Assembly: GCA_024691125.1 (NCBI GenBank)
Contig: JAILNV010000007.1
Span: 1-64,000 of the forward strand
Reading direction: 5' to 3'
DNA: 64,000 bases
Source of the DNA: Lachnospiraceae bacterium
GTDB lineage: Bacteria; Bacillota; Clostridia; Lachnospirales; Lachnospiraceae
Shown here: one piece after another, positions 57,395 through 64,000 of the stretch
Position numbering within the stretch: the first letter of the stretch is position 1
How the letters are laid out: the number at the start of each line of letters is the position of its first letter
The notes under the pieces: model-generated
Told to the model about the DNA's origin: nothing
Database searches by the model: none
What the model saw: the letters and a program-made list of their open reading frames with translations, nothing else
Translations under genes and position numbers: made by a program

Positions 57395-57433
57395 GAGATC
57401 TTACGGGAATCCGCAGGGTCTCATTTGTGTTTT
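57395..57433 (+). terminator. Terminator-like hairpin between rbgA and rnhB
   Basis: GAGATCTT/AGGGTCTC (three wobble pairs) with an inner ACGG/CCGC-like loop region is followed by ATTTGTGTTTT. It is weaker than the rplS terminator. Confidence 0.5.
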
Positions 57434-57461
57434 GGTAAACAAAAGAATGATTTAATATAAG
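57432..57461 (+). promoter_or_regulatory. Candidate promoter of rnhB
   Basis: TTGGTA-N18-TATAAG, directly after the hairpin and about 20 bases before the GTG start of rnhB. Confidence 0.35.
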
Positions 57462-57481
57462 GGAAGAGGGAATTATAAAAA

Positions 57482-58240
57482 GTGGAGAAGAAGATATCTG
57501 AGATCAAAGATCAGCTTGCCGGTATAAGCGATGATAAACTTAAAGAATTTATTGATGAATACAGTGAAGATGAACGCCCGGGAGTACAGGCTGTGATCGC
57601 CAGGGCACAGAAAAAATATGATAAGTATATTACTGAGCTTAAACGTATTGATTCCATGAAGGAATATGAGCGAAAATACAGTGAATATGCGCTTATCTGC
57701 GGGATAGATGAGGTGGGCAGAGGCCCACTTGCGGGACCTGTTGTGGCCGGAGCAGTTATACTTCCTAAAGAATGTTCCATTCTATATGTTAATGATTCTA
57801 AGAAACTGTCCGAAAAAAAGAGAGAGGAGCTTTATGATGTCATTATGTCAGAGGCAATATCTGTAGGTCTCGGATGCGTTGATAACATAAAGATCGATGA
57901 AATAAATATTTTGCAGGCTACCTATGAAGCCATGAGACAGGCCATAGGGAAGCTTTCACCACAGCCGGAGCTGCTTCTGAATGATGCTGTGACTATTCCC
58001 GGCGTATCGATCAAACAGATACCGATAATAAAAGGTGACGCCAAGAGTATTTCAATAGCTGCGGCATCCATAGTCGCCAAGGTGACAAGAGACAGAATGA
58101 TGGTGAAGTATGATGAGCAGTATCCGGGATATGATTTTGCGGGAAATAAAGGATATGGATCGGCTAAGCATATAGAGGCTATAAAGAAGTTCGGTCCCAC
58201 ACCCATACACAGACGAAGCTTCATAGGAAATTTTATATAG
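57482..58240 (+). CDS. rnhB: Ribonuclease HII
   Basis: 252 aa. It removes ribonucleotides from DNA and cuts RNA-DNA hybrids. ICGIDEVGRGPLAGPVVAGAVIL carries the first catalytic Asp and Glu, LLNDAV and SIAAASIVAKVTRDRMM the others. An extra N-terminal ~70-residue helical region (EKKISEIKDQLAGI) precedes the core; several Firmicute RnhB have a similar extension. The start is GTG at 57482 with GAGGG 11 bases upstream. The C-terminal part ends HRRSFIGNFI. Confidence 0.95.
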   Translation: MEKKISEIKDQLAGISDDKLKEFIDEYSEDERPGVQAVIARAQKKYDKYITELKRIDSMKEYERKYSEYALICGIDEVGRGPLAGPVVAGAVILPKECSILYVNDSKKLSEKKREELYDVIMSEAISVGLGCVDNIKIDEINILQATYEAMRQAIGKLSPQPELLLNDAVTIPGVSIKQIPIIKGDAKSISIAAASIVAKVTRDRMMVKYDEQYPGYDFAGNKGYGSAKHIEAIKKFGPTPIHRRSFIGNFI

Positions 58241-58332
58241 TTTTTTATAGTTTTGACCCCTGAATCATTTTATAGTAAACGAAAAAAATATTTTTCACTA
58301 TATAGAGAAACACTGAGAATACAGGAGGCAGG

Positions 58333-60279
58333 ATGGCTTTTAATCTGAATGCATTGAACGCATACCGGCAGACAGCCGGAATACAGAACGGCGGCAGCAA
58401 TTACAATACTTCCGCTGTTAATAATAATGTTCAGAATCAGGCTAATGTAAGTCAGGCATCCCGTCCTCAGGTGAGTATACAGACCGGTCAGGTGCTTGGA
58501 GGAGAAGTGGTTAATGTTAAGAACGGAGAGGTGACTCTGAAGCTTGACAATAATGCCACCTTAACCGCGCAGCTTGACAGGAATATGGATGTATCTGCGG
58601 GACAGAAGCTTGTATTCCAGGTCACAAGCAACGGAGAACAGACAACTCTTCATCCGCTTTATTCCAATCTTAACAATAATGCAATGGCTAATGTTGCTCT
58701 AGAGGAAGCCGGTATGAAGGCGACGGCATCCAATCTTGCGATGGTAACCGAAATGCTTGATGAAGGCATGTCGGTTAATTCGCAGGCTCTGCATGCAATG
58801 GCAAGGAGCATGGAAGCCAATCCGACCACAGATCCTGCAACAATAATACAGCTTACCAAGCTGGGGCTGCAGGTGAATGAACTTAATATAGAACAGTATG
58901 AAAATTATATGAATTTCGAGCATCAGATAATCAATGATGCGCAGAGCCTGTCTCAGGGGTTACGTGATCTCCTTGGCAGCGCTCCCACAGTACAGGCAGA
59001 ACAGGCAGCGGGTACGACATCGCAGACAACAGTGAATCCCGGAGCATTAAACCCCGCAATTATAACAGCAGGTACAGACGGGCAGGTCGTTATTTCAGCG
59101 GATACAGCAAACACCATCCTTAACGATGCACAGCTTCAGCTGTCCAATGACATTATGAGCCTTGTGTCATCGGGCGATAAGGACTGGAATGCAATACTGA
59201 ATAATCCACAGATAACCGGCACGGCTGCCCAGTCGATAGAGATAGCGGCCAACGGTCCGCTGGTGGTGACTCAGGAGGTTCCGTCTACAGTGCCTGTGGA
59301 GGTAGAAGACGTATGGGCTGTATCTTTAAATCCCGACAGCGAAGCAGAGCCCGAAATGAATACATCCGTAAATATGGGTGAGAGTACCGTTAATCAGGAA
59401 GCAGGCTCGGCACTTGGGCAGGAGCAGATGCCTGACGGTTCGTCACAGCTTATGAAGGGATTCATAGATGATCTGTCTAAGCTCGGAATGCCAGCGGATG
59501 AACTTAACAATATTACCAACGGAACCATGTCTGTAAACGAGATGCTTGATTTCGTCAAGACTCTTATCAACAATAATAATTCAGGCGCGGTGAAGCTGAA
59601 TAATTCCCAGATGGAGACACTGTCCAAGCTTCTTAACAACAGTGATTTCAAGCAGCTGGTAGGTGATCAGATCATGAAGCAGATGCTGCTTAATCCCGCG
59701 GATGTAGCCAAAGAGGGAAAGGTCGAGGAGTTGTACAAACAGCTTGCGGAACAGTCACAGAAGGCAATGGAGATCCTTAAGAATGCGGGTCAGGCCGGAA
59801 GTGAGGTCATGAAGAGCGCACAGAATATAAGTGATAATGTTAACTTCATGAACCAGCTTAATCAGATGGCTCAGTATGTACAGCTTCCCATAAGAATGAC
59901 CCAGGAGAATGCCCATGGTGAGCTGTATGTGTATACCAATAAGAAGAAGCTTGCGCAAAATGACGGAAACGTAAGTGCGCTGCTTCATCTTGATATGGAT
60001 AATCTGGGACCGATGGATGTATATGTGGCAATGCAGAATAACAAGGTTAATACTAATTTCTACCTTGCGGATGAGGCTGCACTAGATCTTATAGAAGCAA
60101 ATATTGGTATTCTTGATGCAAGATTGCAAAAAAAAGGTTATAATATGACTATGAGTGTCACAATGAAGAACCCACAGGAAAAGCAGAAGACTGTGGTCGG
60201 AGAGATGCTTAAGGAAAAGAGCAACGGAGTTGTGGGAGGTCCCATTGCGTCCAAACTGTCATTTGACGTGCGTGCATAG
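58333..60279 (+). CDS. FliK-like (flagellar hook-length control type) protein
   Basis: 648 aa. The N-terminus is rich in N, Q, S and A, then VLGGEVVNVKNGEVTLKLDN resembles the small beta domain of such proteins. A long Q/N/A-rich middle follows, and the C-terminal ~110 residues (LPIRMTQENAHGELYVYTNKKKL, VNTNFYLADEAALDLIEANIGILDARLQKKGYNMTMSV) match the FliK C-terminal domain. It lies between rnhB and an FlhB-C-like gene, the same position as Bacillus ylqG, and away from a flagellar operon. It could act in the export apparatus, or in something derived from it. TACAGGAGG precedes the ATG. Confidence 0.8.
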   Translation: MAFNLNALNAYRQTAGIQNGGSNYNTSAVNNNVQNQANVSQASRPQVSIQTGQVLGGEVVNVKNGEVTLKLDNNATLTAQLDRNMDVSAGQKLVFQVTSNGEQTTLHPLYSNLNNNAMANVALEEAGMKATASNLAMVTEMLDEGMSVNSQALHAMARSMEANPTTDPATIIQLTKLGLQVNELNIEQYENYMNFEHQIINDAQSLSQGLRDLLGSAPTVQAEQAAGTTSQTTVNPGALNPAIITAGTDGQVVISADTANTILNDAQLQLSNDIMSLVSSGDKDWNAILNNPQITGTAAQSIEIAANGPLVVTQEVPSTVPVEVEDVWAVSLNPDSEAEPEMNTSVNMGESTVNQEAGSALGQEQMPDGSSQLMKGFIDDLSKLGMPADELNNITNGTMSVNEMLDFVKTLINNNNSGAVKLNNSQMETLSKLLNNSDFKQLVGDQIMKQMLLNPADVAKEGKVEELYKQLAEQSQKAMEILKNAGQAGSEVMKSAQNISDNVNFMNQLNQMAQYVQLPIRMTQENAHGELYVYTNKKKLAQNDGNVSALLHLDMDNLGPMDVYVAMQNNKVNTNFYLADEAALDLIEANIGILDARLQKKGYNMTMSVTMKNPQEKQKTVVGEMLKEKSNGVVGGPIASKLSFDVRA

Positions 60280-60398
60280 CCGGTTTTGCGACCGATTATG
60301 GGCTCATGCGAAATTATAGTCGGATTGTACGCCGGACAGGCAGAATGCAGTGAAATGATTTACATGTGGGGAAGTTAGGGGTAACAGGGACAGGTTGT

Positions 60399-60698
60399 AT
60401 GGATGATAAGGACAAAAAGCCCAAGATCAGGCAGGCAATAGCGATAGAGTACGATCCGGGCGATATGGCGCCAAAGGTCATAGCGACAGGTAAGGGTGCC
60501 CTGGCTGATAAGATCATCGAGAAGGCCAGGGAATCGGACGTACCGCTGCATCAGGACAGCAAGCTGGCAAATACGCTTTCCAAGCTGGAGATAGGCGATT
60601 ATATTCCTCCGGAACTTTATGAAGTCGTTGCGGAGATACTTGTATTTGTGGACGAAATGGAGAAGATGAAGGGCAAGGTTTCCAAGATACGCCCGTAG
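60399..60698 (+). CDS. FlhB C-terminal-domain-like protein (YlqH-type)
   Basis: 99 aa corresponding to the cytoplasmic FlhB/YscU C-terminus: AIAIEYDPGDMAPKVIATGKGALADKIIEKARESDVPLHQDSKLANTL...IPPELYEVVAEIL. The NPTH autocleavage motif that precedes this segment in true FlhB is absent, as is the membrane part. The same lone domain sits beside rnhB in Bacillus (ylqH). It follows the FliK-like gene, and FliK is the natural partner of FlhB-C, so the two may work together. ATG 60399 (AGGGA upstream) is used instead of GTG 60366. Confidence 0.85.
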   Translation: MDDKDKKPKIRQAIAIEYDPGDMAPKVIATGKGALADKIIEKARESDVPLHQDSKLANTLSKLEIGDYIPPELYEVVAEILVFVDEMEKMKGKVSKIRP

Positions 60699-60796
60699 AT
60701 AAATATAGGATCAGAATTGACCGGAGAGAATTGGACAGATTGGGTTAATTGAGTCAAATACTCTGTTTATAAGGAAAAATATACTGAATAATAAGT

Positions 60797-61516
60797 ATGA
60801 GTGATACCGGAATAAGAATAAATAAATATCTGGCCGAATGCGGAGTATGCTCAAGACGCGGCGCAGATGAGCTTATAAGCAGAGGGCTTGTAACAGTAGA
60901 CGGGGAACCGGCAGAGAACGGCATGAAGATAATGCCGGGAATGAAGGTGGAAGTCAGGGGTAAGTCTGTTGCCGGGATGGATGATAAGGTATATCTTGCA
61001 TTCAATAAACCCCGTGGCATAGTGTGTACCGCTAAGAAGGATGATGAACGGAATGTGATCGATTATCTTAAGTATCCCGTCAGGATAACCTACTGCGGAC
61101 GTCTCGATAAGGATTCCGAAGGACTTCTTATAATGACAAATGACGGTGACCTTATAGATGCCATGATGCGTTCAAGGAATGAACATGAGAAGGAGTATAT
61201 CGTAACCGTAAATAAGACGGTAACGGATGCCTTCCTGTATCAGATGGGTAAGGGCGTCTTTTTGGAAGAACTGAACGTGACCACAAAGAAGTGCACGGTA
61301 AAACGTATTTCGGATAATACATTTTCAATAATACTTACACAGGGCTTAAACAGACAGATCAGAAGAATGTGTGAGCATTTTGACTACAGGGTACGTAAGC
61401 TTGTAAGGATAAGAGTGATGAATATAGAGCTTGGAAGTCTTCGGAAGGGAGAATGCAGGAAGCTTAATGAGGAAGAGATAAATAAGCTTAAGAAAGCATG
61501 CGGAGTAATGTGTTAA
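60797..61516 (+). CDS. RsuA/RluF family rRNA pseudouridine synthase
   Basis: 239 aa with an N-terminal S4 RNA-binding domain (IRINKYLAECGVCSRRGADELISRGLVTVDG) and the catalytic aspartate in CGRLDKDSEGLLIMTNDG. TQGLNRQIRRMCEHFDYRVRKLVRIRVMNIELG is the subfamily end. The sequence is closest to the RluF/YmaA-like branch, which modifies 23S rRNA near position 2604, but an rRNA target cannot be fixed from sequence alone. It lies between the FlhB-like gene and ligA. Confidence 0.88.
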   Translation: MSDTGIRINKYLAECGVCSRRGADELISRGLVTVDGEPAENGMKIMPGMKVEVRGKSVAGMDDKVYLAFNKPRGIVCTAKKDDERNVIDYLKYPVRITYCGRLDKDSEGLLIMTNDGDLIDAMMRSRNEHEKEYIVTVNKTVTDAFLYQMGKGVFLEELNVTTKKCTVKRISDNTFSIILTQGLNRQIRRMCEHFDYRVRKLVRIRVMNIELGSLRKGECRKLNEEEINKLKKACGVMC

Positions 61517-61537
61517 AAGATTGCAGAGATAATGATC

Positions 61538-63625
61538 ATGGACAATAAAAACAAAACAGAAATAGACAGAATGAAGGAACTCATAGAGATACTCAGTGAA
61601 GCCTCAAGGGCATATTATGCCCAGGACCGTGAGATAATGAGTAATTATGAGTATGACAGATTATATGACGAGCTTCAGGAGCTTGAAAACAGAGCGGGTA
61701 CCGTGCTGGCAGGTTCACCAACCACACAGATAGGCTATGAGGCGGTAGATGAGCTTCCCAAGGAGCGCCATGAGAGCCCGATGCTCAGTCTTGACAAGAC
61801 CAAGGACAGAGAGGCGTTAAGAGCCTGGCTGAAGGATAAGGAAGGACTGCTTTCATGGAAGCTTGACGGGCTTACCATTGTACTTACATACAGGGAAGGA
61901 AAGCTTTTCAAGGCGGTAACACGCGGGAACGGCGAGGTGGGTGAGGTTATCACCGGAAATGCCATGACCTTTATCAATCTTCCGCATGTGATCCCGTATA
62001 AGGGAGAGCTTATCCTGCGTGGAGAAGCGGTAATAAGCTATACGGATTTCGAAAAGATAAATGAGCAGATTGAAGATGTGGATGCCAAATACAAGAATCC
62101 AAGAAATCTCTGTTCCGGTTCCGTCCGTCAGCTGAATAATGAGATCACGGCCGGGCGGAATGTCAGACTGTACGCGTTCACACTGGTAAAGGCAGATGAC
62201 GCCGAATTTAACAATTCAAGAAGGGAGCAGATGGAGTTCCTGCGTACCCAGGGATTTGAGGTGGTCGAATATCATAAGGTGAATGCGTCTGATATATTGG
62301 ACAGAATACAGTATTTTGAAGATGCGGTAAAGGATAATGATATTCCGAGCGATGGCCTTGTGCTTACATATGACGATATAGAATACGGCAGATCACTGGG
62401 ACGCACCGCCAAGTTCCCAAGAGATGCGATCGCTTTCAAATGGCAGGATGAGATACGGGAAACAAGGCTGCTTGACATAGAATGGAGTCCAAGCAGGACA
62501 GGACTTATAAATCCCATTGCAGTGTTTGAGCCTGTGGAGCTTGAGGGTACCACCGTACAGCGTGCAAGCGTACATAATGTAAGCATTGTCAAGGAGTTAA
62601 AGCTGGGAGTGGGAGACAGGATAACGGTTTACAAGGCTAATATGATCATTCCCCAGATAGCAGATAATCTTACGAAGTCGGGAATATATGATGACGGGTA
62701 TGAAAAGGCCGGTTCAGATGAACAAAGAGAAACTGATATCCCGGGTTACAGGGATGAAGAAAAGAACGCTGATGAACCGGGTGAAGGTAAGGATAAAAGC
62801 AGGAAGAGAGGACTGATACCTGACAGATGTCCCGCCTGCGGGAGTAAAACAGAGATACGGAAGATAAACGACACGGAAGCTCTTTACTGTACCAATCCCG
62901 AATGCCCTGCCAGAAAGATAAAGGGATTCGATCTTTTTGTAAGCCGCGATGCGCTTAATATTGACGGTTTGTCCGAATCGACACTTGAGAAGTTTATTGC
63001 ACAGGGACTTATTCATGAACTTGCCGATATATTCAGGCTGAATCAACATAAAAATACATTATGTAAACTTGAAGGTTTTGGTGAGAAATCATATAATAAC
63101 CTTATGGCGGCAATCGACAGATCAAGGAAAGTTCAGCTTCCGAAGCTCATTTACAGTCTCGGAATACTGAATGTCGGTCTGTCAAATGCAAAGATAATAT
63201 GCCGTGAATTCGAATATGATATAGATAAGCTCAGAAGAGCTGATGCGGAACAGTTAAGCTGTATCGACGGTGTCGGTGAAGTGATCGCCAAAAGCTTTAC
63301 TGATTACTTCAGCGATGAAAAGCATAACCGGGAGCTGGATGAACTGCTTAAGGAACTCACCATTGACATACCGGAGCTTGATTCATCCAATGAAGCGATC
63401 AACGGTAAGACCTTTGTGATAACAGGTTCGCTTGAGCACTTCGATAACAGAAATGCCCTGAAAGAACTTATTGAGAGTAAGGGAGGTAAGGTAAGCGGTT
63501 CCGTCAGTGCCAGAACTGATTATCTTATCAATAATGATTATGCGTCTTCTTCATCTAAGAACAGGAAAGCAAAGGAACTTAACGTTCCGATCATCACGGA
63601 GGAGCAGTTTATGGAGCTGATTTAG
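61538..63625 (+). CDS. ligA: NAD-dependent DNA ligase
   Basis: About 695 aa, joining nicks during replication and repair. The adenylation lysine is in LSWKLDGLTIVL (~108), NAD contacts are in the N-terminal Ia region (YDRLYDELQELE), and RNLCSGSVRQL and VLTYDD complete the core. Then come the OB fold, a four-cysteine zinc finger (CPACG...CTNPECPARKI), HhH repeats and a C-terminal BRCT (INGKTFVITGSLEHFDNRNAL). An acidic/basic insert of ~35 residues (EQRETDIPGYRDEEKNADEP) lies before the zinc finger. ATG 61538 has AGAG eight bases upstream; ATG 61532 is also possible. Confidence 0.96.
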   Translation: MDNKNKTEIDRMKELIEILSEASRAYYAQDREIMSNYEYDRLYDELQELENRAGTVLAGSPTTQIGYEAVDELPKERHESPMLSLDKTKDREALRAWLKDKEGLLSWKLDGLTIVLTYREGKLFKAVTRGNGEVGEVITGNAMTFINLPHVIPYKGELILRGEAVISYTDFEKINEQIEDVDAKYKNPRNLCSGSVRQLNNEITAGRNVRLYAFTLVKADDAEFNNSRREQMEFLRTQGFEVVEYHKVNASDILDRIQYFEDAVKDNDIPSDGLVLTYDDIEYGRSLGRTAKFPRDAIAFKWQDEIRETRLLDIEWSPSRTGLINPIAVFEPVELEGTTVQRASVHNVSIVKELKLGVGDRITVYKANMIIPQIADNLTKSGIYDDGYEKAGSDEQRETDIPGYRDEEKNADEPGEGKDKSRKRGLIPDRCPACGSKTEIRKINDTEALYCTNPECPARKIKGFDLFVSRDALNIDGLSESTLEKFIAQGLIHELADIFRLNQHKNTLCKLEGFGEKSYNNLMAAIDRSRKVQLPKLIYSLGILNVGLSNAKIICREFEYDIDKLRRADAEQLSCIDGVGEVIAKSFTDYFSDEKHNRELDELLKELTIDIPELDSSNEAINGKTFVITGSLEHFDNRNALKELIESKGGKVSGSVSARTDYLINNDYASSSSKNRKAKELNVPIITEEQFMELI

Positions 63626-63708
63626 AAGCAGAACCGGGGAATTCAGAGACAGTAAATATTCTCTGAGCAGACATGTAACATGTAAAGAGCAGTTTATGGA
63701 GTCGATAT

Positions 63709-64000
63709 ATGGAAAGATATGAGTATTCAAAAGAAACACGCGAGCTTCTTGAGAGATCGCTTATACCGTTTGCTATATACCAGTTTGTAAATAAAAGGGT
63801 GGTGACCCTTATACTGTCGGACGGATTCTGTAAGATGTTTAATTATGAAGATAAGGAAAAGGCATATTATGATATGGATCATAATATGTACTGGGGAACA
63901 CATCCGGATGATGCTTCACGGGTTGCGGATACAGCATACAGGTTTGCAACACAGGGCGGCGAATATGATGTTATATACAGATCCAGGGATAAATACGGTG
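63709..64000 (+). CDS. Partial gene: N-terminal PAS-like domain, probably of a GGDEF/EAL protein
   Basis: The reading frame from ATG 63709 stays open to the window edge (97 codons). It codes for ERYEYSKETRELLERS, then LIPFAIYQFVNKRVVTLI, FCKMFNYEDKEKAYYDMD and THPDDASRVADTAYRFATQG. This resembles the PAS-like N-terminus seen in many Lachnospiraceae GGDEF/EAL c-di-GMP proteins. The catalytic part is outside the window, so the product class is inferred. It is absent from the ORF track because it has no stop. Confidence 0.65.
   Translation, partial: MERYEYSKETRELLERSLIPFAIYQFVNKRVVTLILSDGFCKMFNYEDKEKAYYDMDHNMYWGTHPDDASRVADTAYRFATQGGEYDVIYRSRDKYG

Overview
The window looks like chromosomal DNA of a motile, anaerobic Gram-positive of the Lachnospiraceae (Clostridia; Butyrivibrio/Roseburia-like). 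I infer this from protein style (BspA-type LRR surface proteins with a class B sortase, Rex, FliK/FlhB-like orphans, a PAS-type N-terminus typical of Lachnospiraceae c-di-GMP enzymes), from the local gene order rplS-lepB-rbgA-rnhB-fliK-like-flhB-like, and from strong AGGAGG ribosome binding sites. No 16S rRNA is present, so the genus is not fixed. Every convincing gene is on the + strand, and no phage, insertion sequence or CRISPR array was seen. No gene-free stretch exceeds 300 bases; the two longest (about 278-280 bases) are 35292-35569, which holds structured repeats, and 40231-40510, which holds a tRNA with its promoter and terminator.

Layout. 1-3.3 kb: end of a molybdenum cofactor cluster (a MobB-MoaC fusion overlapping MobA), then an orphan lipoprotein. 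3.5-9.5 kb: pheST, an M18 aminopeptidase and queA. 9.5-13.8 kb: a PilZ protein behind three 14-bp direct repeats, a full-length phosphoglycerate mutase homologue that has lost key catalytic residues, and an EF-G-like GTPase behind a 16-bp palindrome. 13.9-19.2 kb: a hybrid histidine kinase and leuS. 19.4-27.8 kb: a surface module of sortase B plus two large LRR proteins. 27.8-34.5 kb: a probable Re-type citrate synthase, NADP isocitrate dehydrogenase, the redox repressor Rex, a coiled-coil protein, the NAD(P)HX repair enzyme and alanine racemase. 34.6-40.2 kb: yebC, a multi-hairpin intergenic element, a CFI-box protein, O-acetylhomoserine sulfhydrylase and a GT-C-like membrane protein with EYEEYPE repeats. 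40.3-49.8 kb: tRNA-Thr(CGT), argH, asd, a degenerate AAA/DUF234 protein, topB and a cobalamin methionine synthase. 49.9-55.2 kb: a repeat-rich membrane protein and the ilvB-ilvN-ilvN-ilvC branched-chain operon. 55.2-61.5 kb: rplS with a long leader, lepB, rbgA, rnhB, the FliK/FlhB-like pair and a pseudouridine synthase. 61.5-64 kb: ligA and the start of a PAS-like protein running off the edge.

Themes. Much of the window is amino-acid anabolism: glutamate precursors (citrate synthase, icd), methionine (asd, metY, metH), arginine (argH) and branched-chain amino acids (ilv). The rest is translation and replication housekeeping. The most unusual signals are (i) the inactive-looking phosphoglycerate mutase co-transcribed with a PilZ protein; (ii) a closed multi-hairpin element at 35294-35425 followed by a 39-bp palindrome whose inverted copy (38/39 identical) lies 20 kb away in the rplS leader; (iii) two membrane proteins with 21-bp in-frame repeats; and (iv) several enzymes with non-consensus signature motifs (LeuRS, the EF-G-like GTPase, the DUF234-type ATPase).
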